The position numbers and the translations under genes are program-made. A stretch of 64,000 bases of DNA from Coniella vitis. Lineage: Eukaryota; Ascomycota; Sordariomycetes; Diaporthales; Schizoparmaceae. The stretch lies in contig WUJK01000007.1 in NCBI GenBank assembly GCA_011317545.1, forward strand, positions 1,984,001 to 2,048,000, in the 5' to 3' direction. Shown here one piece after another: positions 49,797 through 61,415 of this stretch. A model generated the notes under the pieces. The model was not told where the DNA came from, searched no databases, and saw only the letters and a program-made list of their open reading frames with translations. The first letter of the stretch is position 1. Every line of letters begins with the position of its first letter.

Positions 49797-50990
49797 TGTA
49801 AATACTGTTCTCTGGGCGTGTGTTAATTGCCAATCCTCTGGCTGGAATTTTGTTCAGATAATGATGACGGCGATGGGATATAACGATATTCGAAGGTGTA
49901 AGTGAACGGAATGCCTAACAGCTTGATGGATGTTGACATCACCGGAAGACTCAAGAGAAAAAGAAGAAAAGAATGGGCGGAACACAAAAGATGTACCGGG
50001 GAAGAAACGCTTCCATCTTCCGTGATGCTCGGATGTGAAATATATGCAAATCACCGATAGAAGCCACCGTGCTGTTGACCGCGTGGCTGGCTTATTGTGG
50101 CTATTGAGTATTAAAAGCCAACCGACACCGTGATTACGATATATATACATATGTACATTCCTGTATTGTTCGGATGGCAATTGAACGCTTGGACTGAAGA
50201 TAGTTGGGCTAGGCTTCCGGCACAGATGGGCCCCAGGATCCAGATGTAACCTCAATGCTCAATAATGAATGGCCTCAATGGAAGTAATGGCCAATAGAAT
50301 CAACACTGAATAACATTGAATCCACTACGTGCTCGATACTATATAGCTTGCGTAAAATTAATCCCAGCAAATCTACGTTGTCAACACATGTGCCGACTTA
50401 AATATCGGATTCTAAATGTCAACCACAAGTAGCGGCTCATCACTTTCAAATTCTGAAAGTGTTGTTATGAGGTCACTATGCCTACGGACAATATTAGTAT
50501 TTTGTTGGATCAACAAGCAGTGCAACACAATAGATCCCTTTCCTGTAGGGCTCCAGTGCGCTTCGACAGTGGTTGATTACGAGAAATCAATAATACTTGT
50601 CAGAAGCATGTACTATGACATGGGAGGGTTACCTCACACTGGTAGTTAGGTGGAAGATTCTAATACCGGGAAGAACAAGCGGTACTACGTTAGAGGTCTA
50701 AGAATATCTCGAAGTACCAACCCTGCAACGCCCTGCCAGGATCCCTGATAACGGGTCCTGAGCTTTTAAGCGGGTCTGCTTCATGCATTTACAAGGGTCA
50801 GCAACCTTCCCTTGCAGCCCTTGAGAAGATTCGTTACTGGCGGCTTGCACGCGCTCTTGACTTCGCAATTTCTACCTGCATTGCAAAGCAAGCAACGACA
50901 CACACAAAACCACCCCGAAACGCTCCCACCAGCGCCACTCCTTTCCAGCCGACCCTTTCGGTTTTTTTCTACCAAGACTCATAGCACATC
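49797..50990. other. Intergenic region between divergent STE3 and SSB genes
   Basis: Two promoters share this 1.2-kb stretch, AT-rich in the middle (50090-50420). A short 77-codon frame at 50416-50649 is not supported. The last 100 bases before 50991 are C/A-rich leader sequence of the SSB gene. Confidence 0.5.
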
Positions 50991-51566
50991 ATGTCGTCCT
51001 TCTTCGCCCGCCGCGCCGCCGTTGCCGCCCCGCGTGTCGCTCGCGCCTTCAGCACCACTCCTGCTCGCGCTTTCGCCAAGATCACCATTGTTGGCAACCT
51101 GGCTGCCACTCCTGAGCTGCACGCGACTTCAACCGGTCGCGAGCTGCTCAAGTACGCTGTCGCGTCTACTCGAGGCCACGGCGAGGGCGCCAAGACGTCC
51201 TGGTTCCGCATCACAGCCTTTGAGAACGAAGGCCCGCGCCGCGACTACTTCCAGTCCCTGCCCAAGGGGTGCGTTGTGGCTGTTTGTCCAGAAAAAGAGG
51301 ATATACCGTTGCTAGAAATTTTCGGCTAATCTGATTTTTGTCTTAGAACGCTTGTCATGGTTGAGGCTGATGCAAGCATATCCACGTATGAAGACTCTGA
51401 CGGCAAGACCCGCTCAAACTACAACTTCGTACAGCGTAAGTAGTCCAGGAACTGAGCTTGTATGACCATGTCCTGGTTTCGAATGCTCACAGGTCCATTT
51501 TACTTAGGCAACCTGGAAATTCTTCGCAAACCCATCTCCGCCAGGGAAGAGCACCCTTCGAGCTAA
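50991..51566 (+). CDS. RIM1: Mitochondrial single-stranded DNA-binding protein (Rim1-like)
   Basis: Exons 50991-51268, 51347-51435 and 51508-51566 give 141 residues. The N-terminus (MSSFFARRAAVAAPRVARAF) is basic, amphipathic and lacks acidic residues, a typical mitochondrial presequence, with a probable cut near AFSTTPARA. The rest is a bacterial-type SSB OB-fold: ITIVGNLAATPELHATSTGRELLKYAVAST, TSWFRITAFE, LVMVEADASISTYEDSDGKTRSNYNF and LEILRKP. It coats single-stranded mitochondrial DNA as a tetramer during replication and repair. The protein has the short C-terminus usual for fungal versions. The donor of intron 1 is GTGCGT, weaker than the GTAAGT of intron 2, but only this join restores KGTLVMVEAD. 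Confidence 0.92.
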
Positions 51567-52073
51567 ATACATAGTCAGCATGAAACGCGACACAGCCTTG
51601 GAGCTTCCGCACACTTCGCGTCGCATCTTGTGACTTATACTGGTTAAGGCGCGTTCTGCTCACACCGTCTGAGAAAAATTGATGATAATGAGGGAATACG
51701 ATGGGAGATTTATGTGCGGGTTATTCTCCGGTTGCCGTCGAATGTAGGATTCTAGATATTCTGTACAGTTTCAGATCCTTGTTTTCGTGTTTTTTGTGCG
51801 CCTGTGATGGTTCATGTGGATCCGAGAGCCAAATGTCTTTTCATGGCACGTCACTGTAACCAGCTTGCCGTAATCTTGGCATGATTTGTCTTTGGTATCA
51901 TTCTATTATGTGCATAATGTCATGAACCACATATGCCAAGGCCAGGGCCATCTAGAGGGAGCTTGAGACGGTCTTCTCGACTGTGGGTGCAGGTTTTGTA
52001 TTGAAGCAACGTCGATTTGAGTTCCGAGATCACCTTAATAAGCGTCAAATGCACTTCTCCAGGATACTGATAG
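51567..52073. other. Intergenic region between convergent SSB and GSH2
   Basis: About 0.5 kb of shared 3' flank between convergent genes; no gene or striking repeat seen. Confidence 0.5.
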
Positions 52074-53823
52074 CTATTGCACTAGGTTGCATGAATCCAT
52101 ACACCCGAATCCAGCAGCGACACCCCCTTCCTCACTTTGGTCGCCCTTTGTCCGCAGTAGATACCCGGCTTCCTCGTTATGCAAGATCTCGCCGGTCTGC
52201 TGGTTCCACACGCAACTGCCATAAACACCCAATTCGCAAATGACACCACCTTGCTCCAGCTGTCCGTTACGCAGGATAATATTGGTCACAGGCGGTGGCG
52301 TGATGAGCTCCATGAGGATGTAGGACTTCCAGTGCGCCTCGGGAAGTTGTCTCAAGAAGGGCGGTATCGCCGCCTTGTAGCAATTGTTGCCGCCGCCTTC
52401 CCGCTGTGGTTTGAGCACGTACCGTTGGCAAGACTCTGGGTCGAGCGCAAGCTTTCGCGCCGCCTGACCACCCTGAGAGTCGTCCATGGGGAAGATGTTG
52501 GTAAAGGTCGCCCACAGATCTTTCCACGCCTGCGAGTCCTCGGGCATGAAGCGACTCAGCTCCGAGGGGGCAGAGGGATCGAGCTTGGGCATGGCGAGGA
52601 CCTGCTGGACTTTCTTTGCGCCGGCCAGTTGTGTGAGCACACTTGGGCACTTGATGGCTGCAGAGCGCTCGAGATGGTATCTGGCGTCCCAGGCGCTGGT
52701 GTCGGGGTAGTCGCCGGGTCCGTAGCCGCAACGCATGTAGATGACAGCCACTTCAAACTCCTTGTTTTGGTTGCTGGGTAGACTGTAGATCAGTTGGCGC
52801 TTTGGAGTGTCTGCGATGCGTGTACGTCTAAGGGTTTCGCTGAAAGGCAGACGGAAAACGGGGATCCGCGTTGTGGTGGACTTGCCAAGGGCATATTCAA
52901 CATGGCGCTGGTCGAAAACGTTGCGCTCGCCGTCTTGTACGAGGAAAATCACGCAGGTCTCGAGACCAAGCTCCGACTTGGGATATGCTTTGAAAGCGGC
53001 TTTCATACCAGCCGCCAAGCCTTCGACGCTGTTGTTTCCCGGTAGGTTTTGCCTAATGTGCGCTCCACGTTCTTTGAGATACGGGTACTCGGTGTCGGCA
53101 AGGAATCTCAAGGCATCATTTAGCACGGTCCCAACCGATCCATGGTCGACGATTGGTCTCAGAGACTCACTTGTGCAGGAGGCATGTCTGGGTTGAGAGG
53201 CCCCCGAAGGAGGAAGCAATGGTGTTGAATTCGACTTGCTTGACCTGAAGCCCGGCTGATACGTCTGACGTATCTTGGTGGACCATGTAGTCGGACCTGA
53301 ACAGCCCAAATGAAAGATCCTTACATGCTGTTAGGAGTGTCCGTCTCGTCGTCCAGGTAGGGATGGACTCACCTGGACGTAGCCCTCCTCCTTAACGCGA
53401 CAGTGAACCTTCCACAAGTTGGCAATGAATTCATCTCCATCTGCAACTCTGTCGGCCGTGTAAGAGACTGGTTCGCAAACGACCGCGAGACGAGATATGT
53501 GCCACTCACTCCTTGACAATGAAACTCAAAAACTCTTCATCCTGGCTGACCTTGGCGTACAGCTCGTTGTAGGCCTTTTGCACTGCCTTGGCCTGGTCAA
53601 AGCAGGCCTGCGGAAACGGGCTGGGAAACAGAGTGACGGGCACGCTGGTGGCGAGCACGCCGTTTGGGTCTACGCCAGCAGGGACGAGCACAGGCGGCGG
53701 GCGGACTGTCAGGCCGTTTGCGATTGTCCAGTCCTTGATCACTTCGACAAGTCTCTGCCTCTCGTCATCGTCCACCGTTGGCGGATACGTGTCCGAAGTG
53801 AGATTGTGAGCAACCATATCCAC
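52074..53823 (-). CDS. GSH2: Glutathione synthetase
   Basis: Exons in transcript order are 53823-53510, 53448-53373, 53319-53171 and 53106-52074, giving 523 residues, normal for eukaryotic glutathione synthetase. Signatures are VTLFPSPFPQACFDQA, DLSFGLFRSDYMVH, VKQVEFNTIASSFGGLS (substrate-binding block), YMRCGYGPGDYP, and the glycine-rich ATP loop LKPQREGGGNN with Lys at about 412. MELITPPP and the C-terminal ELGVYGSCVW and YLLRTK follow. The enzyme joins gamma-glutamylcysteine to glycine using ATP in the cytosol, the last step of glutathione synthesis. The join into exon 4 (KFLADTEYP) uses an ACTT-GAG acceptor and is less standard, but no other join keeps frame. Start at 53823; a second Met two codons on is equally usable. 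Confidence 0.95.
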
Positions 53824-55528
53824 TAGGCACTAAAGGCTGGCGAAAGAGTAATCGTATCAGCAAGTTGAGGTTACGTCTGCGCGACACCAAGCGATCCTAG
53901 GCGTTGAGCAGCGGGCGGATCATGGCTGGTGAAGCCCGCCAGGTCCCGAGCGGCTGCGCAAAGCTGGAGCTTGTCCCCAAGCAGAAACTTACCACAAAGA
54001 GGGTGAATTTTCAAAGAGGAAAGATGATACGAGCAAGACAAATGGCACACAATTTCTAGAATGGTACAATACTGTTCATAAATGGAGAATAGAAGGGCAA
54101 GCTTATCTGTGCCATACGGACATTATTAATCGTCGACGGCATTGGCCATCCCGAGTCCGGAGCCACGATGCAATGCGAGGCTAATAAGATGTGCCACGCT
54201 GCCGCCGCATCAACAAGAACCCAAGGCCTGCACGCGGTGCAGTATAACCAGTGCAGGTATGCGAAGTCAGTCACACAATATAAATAACTACATTTTCATA
54301 ATCGAGTGAGGCTATTCAGCAACCTGGGGTTGCGCTCGCAGCTTGATGCCAACAAGACCATGGGGCCCGTTGCTCAAACGAGCAACGCCAGGCAGCCGGG
54401 CAGCTAGGTACCCAGGTACCTGAAATTTATCATTTCTTATCGATAAGTAGAGGAGGGGCCTGACAAAACCCCTCCCTCGTTCGTCGCTTTGTCTGGCGCG
54501 CGCCTACCACAATGGTACGGTGTACTAAGTACTCTAACACGAACTTACATAGTACACGGGTACATACGCGTTTGGCTGATCCTGGATTTTCAACTTGTAG
54601 AGTTCGCATCTTCACAACTTCAGATTCGCGCGACCCTTTTCTACTTTTGTTCTCTCTCAAACACTTAACCTTCTCGCACCCCACTTAGGCGCAAGGAAGT
54701 CTTCTTCTCCTCACTCCTTCCCTATCGTCAATCTTTTCCTTCTCTCCTTCATTATCCCATTTCGCACCAACTTCCCTAATCCATTCCTTCGCCTTCAACC
54801 GTCGTCACCTTGCACACGCCAGCTGGGCGATAGACTACAATCTTCAACCTACCTGCCCTCGTTTCCCATCTGCCAATCCACGACCGACACGGTTCTGCTT
54901 GGGGACGCCATCGCATTCCTAAACGATTTTTGGCTCCATGAAGAAAATCACATATCCTTCCCGGTCAGTTCAAACTGGCCCTTCCTCTTACGCGTACCCA
55001 TATTAACTTGCGCATCGAGCAGCTTTCTGCCCTTTGCAACCCGCAGCAACCCTTGTTAGGTGCCGTCCAATTTCCATGAGATACTCTTAGCAGCAAAGCA
55101 ACTGTTTGAGCACACAATACACGTAAGTACGCACCTGCACCCCCCTTGGTAGGGGATAGGCAGTCGACTGCGCTCCCGCTATCCTCCACATCTTGCCTGG
55201 TGTTCCTTTACCCTTCCCTTCTTCCCCACGATCCTATTTCATTTCATATAGTATAGCTGTCCATCTCGGGATTGATCTAAATTGCAACCCCCCCCCCCAG
55301 CGCCTGCAGATTCTCTGAACTGTATCTCCGCCTCAACCAAGTGGGTGAAGACATACGGTGCCCATCCTCATCCTTTCGCTAGCACGTGACTCGAACTGCG
55401 AGATTCTACAGCAAGTCTGCAACATTCCCTACACATGTCAATAAACGGGCCCGATCTCGAACCCAATGCCGTGCCTTTCAAGCTCTCGTTAATCAGATAT
55501 ACAGGAACCTCGCTGTGAAGGCCACCCC
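53824..55528. promoter_or_regulatory. Divergent promoter region of GSH2 and the SNF2 gene
   Basis: Both upstream regions lie in this 1.7-kb stretch. From 54640 to 54960 the plus strand is a CT-rich, purine-poor block typical of fungal promoters and leaders. A TACATAGTA motif is at 54546, and adjacent AGGTACC/CAGGTACC strings at 54405-54420 form a small palindrome. I see no gene. A candidate leader intron is annotated separately. Confidence 0.5.
55123..55300 (+). other. Predicted 5'-leader intron of the SNF2 gene
   Basis: GTAAGT at 55123 and a polypyrimidine tract of 11 C ending in AG at 55300 define a plausible 178-nt intron, with a CTAAA branch-like site near 55277. It would lie in the untranslated leader, about 230 bases before the start codon. 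Only transcript data could confirm it. Confidence 0.45.
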
Positions 55529-58500
55529 ATGCCCACTATGGGGGAACCACAAGATGATGACCCCTTCACTTGGGATGTGGAACGCATCGTGCAAGAGCTT
55601 TGTACTCCAAACCGCACTTGGAAGCCCACAGCTCGCGCTTCGTTTCCAGACCCCGCACAATTGGCGGCTAGGCTGCGCGAGTGCGAATACGATGGCGAGG
55701 TCTTGCTTGTCGCTCTTGACAACCAAGACGACCTATGGGCCGATCTGGACATTCAACAAACGAAGTTGAAGATGTCTATTCGCACCGCCATTCTTCAATT
55801 CCGCAGCAAGAGCGTGCTATATCGTGATTATAAGAAATCCACATCCGACGTAGCAGACGAGCACACGGCCGCTGCTGGACACAAACGACCCCTGTCACCA
55901 GAGCCTCAAGCCAATGGTGACCTTCATCCACCGGTTCCTGCAGCTCCTGAACGTGAAGCCGTCCAGCCCCCAAAGAAACAACGTCGCCTGCTGATGACAG
56001 AACTTGTCCCTGTCGATTACCATCAACGCGATGCACGGTTCAGCGCAGCTACTGTTTTGACTGAAGCTGACGCTATCCTGCCTTTGAACATGGCAACGCA
56101 TCCTGCAGCAGCCCAGGTTCCTCCCACCCAGGGCCTGGAAAAGCCGGACCAACCTGACCAGTTTCAGACCAGTATGCACAGTGAATCCCAAGCGTATTGG
56201 GGTAACGGAAAGTTGCATATTCTTGATCTTCTACCTGTCCAAACCTCAGTCGATGATGACGTCGAGTTTGGTTGGGCCCGTCCAAAGCCCTTTGGACGGG
56301 CAAGAAAGCAATTCGTCAACGGTCAGATTAAGCGCTACCTTAGTGACCCTAAACGCTTTACCGGCGTTACGGACGATACCGAGTCTTTGCTCCCTGCGTT
56401 TGGTGATTCGGAAGAAGAGGACGAAGCCGAATGGGAAGCAGTTAGACGCGAGATGGCGGAGGAAGAAGAGGAAGTCCTTCGAGAACAACAACTTGAAGCT
56501 CAACTAGCATGCCTTCGTCCTGCCGAGGTCGAAGAGATCCTGCATCAAGAAGTTGAACAATACACTGCACGTTGGCAGCAAATGAAGCTTCCAGCCCAGA
56601 AGCGTGGTGCATTCTCCCTTTGGAGCAAAGCTCATCGACAGGGCAATTGGAAGAGTCAGATCGTTCGGTTGAGTGGTGAACTACATACTGCTAGTGGACG
56701 CCTCAACCAGTTACTCGACACTCTGAAGGGTGTGACCTATCAATGCAAGTCTGAGCTTCTGCGTATGGCGTCAATTCTTGAACCTACAGTCAATGAAATC
56801 GAACTACGAAAGTGGAAGATTAATGTGTTGAAGTCACAACATCCGCCAGAAAAAGTGACTCTGACAGAGAAACCGAACTCTGCACCAGAGGCCAAGCCAT
56901 TATATAATGGCTCTGCTGATGGCGTTCAGGGCGTCGATATCTGGAGCGATGATGATCTGGACAGCTTCATTGTGGAAGATGATGACGATGATGATCACAA
57001 TATCGATCATCAGGACTCGACCACAATGCACAAGGATATTGTGGAAGATCACATGGATATTGACAGTCCAACAGCACCCACTTCAACGGATGCTATCATT
57101 CCTGATGATGACAGTGGTCCAATGTTTGATCTCACAGAGATTGGCTCGTCTGGCACTCCAGTGCCACTGCCTGCTGAGGCAGATGCAAATGATGACGATA
57201 TTTCACAACAACAGGTCAATGATTCCGAATCTGACAAGCTTCCCCTCAGTGAAATCTCAGCAATAGCTTCCATGGGAACCCAGCACTGGGAGTCGATCTT
57301 GGACTATGAGCGTCTAATTATCACCTTGATTTACAACTGGCCACCGCAACGCAAGGAACGGTTTTTTGGCCTTATCCAGGCTTCCGGAACAGATGATGAG
57401 CTTTGGGATTCTTTGATGGTCCAGGCACTCCAAAAACTCGCTACCCGAACAAAGCCAAGCAGTGCAGGGAAGATTAAGAAAAAACCCGCGCTTTGCCTAG
57501 CTTGGCTATTTTCGATATATACTGGGTTTGTTGGTGCAGTAGCGAATCCACTGTATAAGCCTCATCACCAACAGCCTACCTGCCAATTGGACGCCCAGTA
57601 TATAGAGCAGACGAAAGATGAGTTTCCTCGCTTTTATGCTTTCCTCCAGGAGATCGCCTCATACTACAGCGATGTAGAGCATGATGATGAAGCTATGGCA
57701 TTGGGTGATTCACCTGCTCTCGACGCAAACATGGATGAGGCAACCATGAACCCCACTCGAAGAAAGGAGTGGATACAAAGACGAAAGGAGGCTCGGACGC
57801 GCAAGCTGCAGTTGGAGGAGAAGAACAACTCTCAAGCAATGGAAGCACGGCGGCTCAAGCTGAGGCAAGACTTGGAAGATGAAGCACTTGTTCCTAAGGA
57901 GAAGAGTCGGCTGATTATCAACGAAACCAAGGAAGCTAGCAAAGGCCTCATCTTCATCCACAATCATATCGCACCATATATCAAGGACCACCAGGTCGAT
58001 GGCGTGCGCTTTATGTGGAACCAGATCACTAATGAGGGAGCGACCGCCAGTGGTTGTTTGCTTGCACACACCATGGGCCTCGGAAAGACAATGCAGGCAA
58101 TCACTCTAATGACTGCTATTGCTGAAGCCGCCCAATCTGAGGACCCATCAATATCCTCCCAGATTCCAAAACATCTCAAAGACTCCAAGTTCCTCGTTCT
58201 CTGCCCCCCAGCTCTGATACGCAACTGGAAGGAAGAACTGCAGCGGTGGGCTCCAAGCAACATATTTGGAGACACCTTCATCATTGAAGCAGGCGATCCA
58301 TCCGTTTTAAGACTAGGTACTGCCGAGGCCTGGGCGGATGAAGGTGGTGTCCTTTTGATGGGCTATTCCTTGTTGCGCCAACCAAAGCCATCAAAGCGAT
58401 CCAAACGATCAAAGAAAGAAGAGGAACTGGAGCAAGCAAGGTATTTGGAGGTTATACGGCTGCTTACAACCAAAGCTTCTCTTGTTGTTGCTGATGAGGC

Positions 58501-60463
58501 TCATTATTTCAAGAATCCAAAGTCACAGACTGCCATGATTGTGAGCAGATTCAAGACCATGAGCCGTGTTGCGCTTACAGGATCTCCACTCGCAAACAAC
58601 GTCCTGGAATACTTTGCGATGATTGACTGGGTCTCGCCCGGCTTCCTTGGCGATCGAGACAGCTTCAACCAGACCTATGCCAGTGTCATTGCTGAGGGGC
58701 TCCGTTCCACAAGTGTCGTTCGTCAGAGATATGCCAAGGTTATGCTCAATGCGCTCAAGCAAATTACCACGACCAAAGTTCAAAGGAAGACAATAGCAAT
58801 GGCGAAGGACACGTTTCTTCCACCTAAAACGGAGTATATCATCAGCCTCAAGCTCTCGGTCTTTCAGCAGTCGATCTACCAAGAATCGGTCAGCCTGAAG
58901 CGGCAATACTTTGATGATTTACAGACAGACAAGGACAAAATCCAAAAGTTCAATACGACGTCTTTATGGGCCATGACCGCGACTTTACGTAATCTTCTGA
59001 CTCACCCTATATGCTACCGGAAAGAAAACGACAAGACGCTCGAAAATGCGGACATGCCATTCGAGCCTTCCTACCAAGGAGGTTTCGATGGACTTGAGGA
59101 TCCCTTGGACTTGAAGCATTCCCCCAAAATGCTCGTTCTAGACAAGATCCTCGATGAGTGTTTTGCACTTGGTGACAAGGTGTTGGTCTTTTCGCAGAGC
59201 ATGGGAGCACTGAACTATATCCAAGAGCATGTCTGCAAAGCAAAGAACCGTTTGTACAGACGAATCGACGGCCACGTCGACACTCGGTTGAGGCAGCCCA
59301 AGGTCAACGATTTCAACTCAAGTAGTACTCCAGAAGTCTTTTTGGTTTCCACTACTGCTGGAGGCATTGGTATGAACATGCATGGTGCCAACCGTGTTGT
59401 CATATTCGACTTCCATTACAATCCCGTCCACGAGCAGCAAGGCATTGGCCGATCCTGGCGTCTAGGACAGAAAAAGCCAGTTTTTGTATACTGGCTCACT
59501 TACTTGAACACGTTTGAAACACAAGTGCTCAACTTGCAGACCTTCAAAAGACAATTGGCAGCTCGTGTAGTGGACGATCAACATCCCCTACTTCAGCCAC
59601 ATCTGGATTACCGTATCTGGCTCAAGGATTACGAGGAACCGGAAACAGGGGACACATCTGCATTTCGAAACGAGGATCCGATTTTGGATGGGGTCTTGAC
59701 CTCTGACATTGCCCATACAATCGCTTCTCTTGCATATGACGATACCGTGGAGGAACCTGAAGAGGACAAGATCCTTTCCGCTGATGCACAAGCCGAGGCT
59801 GACCAGATAGCTGCTCGCCATACGAGCTCAAAAGCGATCTTGGGCGACAATGAGGTACAAAGTTCCTTTTCTTTCGGCTTCCCCCACACATATACTACCT
59901 TTCCCAATTCCGGGGGTCTATCTCAGCTGCTGGCGCAGGCAGGAGCCGTAGATGTGGATGCCATTGGTCGTCTCTGAAGGGAAAAGCTGACAGTATACTT
60001 GCACAGGCGACGTTGTTCGATAAGGTCGAATATTCGAATGATCCACCAAATCCAGCAGCAACATCATCAGCTATACAACCAACAGTGGCCAGTCCCACCG
60101 TCACGGCAAGTTTACCATTACGTCTTTGGACTCCTCAAGCTGAGCTGCTAGCATTGCAAGACTGGATAAGGAGGGAGAGTGGTCAAATGGCTACGGAACA
60201 GCAGCGAAACGCCCAACCAATAGCTAATACACCTCAGGACCAGCACGGCCTGCGGCAGCTTCCAAACCAACCTCCACATGCTCATCACCAGTCGACATCA
60301 TGGCAGGGCCAGCCACAGGCGCAAGTGATCCAATCCCTAGCGATGCGCTCCGGGATGCCGCCGCAAGCGATGCCACAACAAACGCCAGTTTATAGCCAAT
60401 ATCAATGGGGGATGCGAAAGGCACCTGCACAGCTTACAACAAGCATTACAGAACATAACATGC

Positions 60464-60504
<41 letters not shown>

Positions 60505-61415
60505 GTACCCTTAAGTGATTCTATAAATCCGGCTCATCATTCAGTGACACCAGCGGTGACGTGGCCAGCTTCACAACCTCTACATGCCACAGCAACAGAT
60601 GCAGACAATGCGCAAGCTTTGAACGGCAACCCTATCCAGGACTCTCTGACTTCTGGAGCACAGCAGGCAGCCAAGCCAATAAGCATGCAAGATGCACAGG
60701 AACGACTTGCTCACAAGGACCGGGTCTATGAAGCTGCGGCCTTCAAAGGTCTTGTAGAAGGTCTCTCTCAAGAGCTTGAGCCAGCTGTTCACCACAAACT
60801 TATGCTTATTGTCAAGAGTATGGACCCTTACCTTGTCAGAGCCAAGATGGGTGAATTGCAAATGCATCAGCTATGGACCAGACTGCGAGACGTCATTAAG
60901 TCTGACACCGGTATTATTGAGGCCATGGCAAGCATTCCCCCCGACAGCCTACTGGCGATCTTGAACACTGCCAAGAAGGACAACTTAGCAGCTATCTTGC
61001 GTCAAAGAGCACATGCTGTATCTCAGCAACAGCCAACTAAGCAGGATCCCGACGTAGGCAGTCCTTCTCTCTCTTTTCTTTAGAGGCCTTCGACTCTTCC
61101 GCAACCCCTTTCTTTGAAGTTTTCCAACCCGTCAAGAAAAAGCCGACAAAGGCCATTGGTGGTAATTGATTAGACATTATCAACTGACTTAACGCATACA
61201 TATTTCAGCATGCGGGCCAATTCTTGCAACGAGTCAATTTGGAAAGTCGAAATGACTCTGTGAACCAGCAAAAGTCGGCGGATGCTGCGGCAGTCCATGA
61301 TATCCTTCGAAAGCGACGCAGCAAATCAAAGCCCAACAGTACACCGCAGCAGACACCGGCACCTCCAATCATACCAGGCGGCTCAGCATCTGTACCCTGG
61401 GTTATTGATGACTGA
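55529..61415 (+). CDS. SNF2-family DNA-dependent ATPase (Rad54/ATRX/ARIP4-like) with Q-rich tail
   Basis: Exons 55529-59947, 60007-61053 and 61209-61415 give about 1890 residues. The N-terminus has a conserved-looking FTWDVERIVQELC block, then acidic coiled coil (about 290-350) and an Asp/His-rich stretch. The SNF2 core runs from about 815 to 1400: motif I HTMGLGKTMQAI (Lys853), motif Ia LVLCPPALIRNW, DEAH at 989-992 and LTGSPLANNVLEYFAMI. The C lobe has VFSQSMGALNYIQEH, STTAGGIGMNMHGANRV and GIGRSWRLGQKK. DEAH and the layout place it near Rad54/ATRX/ARIP4, nuclear remodelling or translocase enzymes. Exons 2 and 3 add a Q-rich tail with about 13 consecutive Gln and a helical DRVYEAAAFKGLVEGL region. 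Both tail introns are phase 0. Donor GTAGAT of intron 1 is weak; without splicing the protein stops at 1482 residues. ATG at 55538 is an alternative start. Confidence 0.85.
60466..60504 (+). repeat. CAG repeat encoding polyglutamine
   Basis: Eleven perfect CAG codons, then CAA CAG, in frame within exon 2 of the SNF2 gene; gives about 13 Gln in a row. Length is likely to vary between strains. Confidence 0.85.

Noticed and set aside
60013..61083. Separate Q-rich protein gene downstream of the SNF2 frame
   Set aside because: Only 35 bp after the SNF2 stop, no room for a promoter, and phase-0 splice sites join it to the helicase; kept as SNF2 exon 2, with the alternative listed as a finding.
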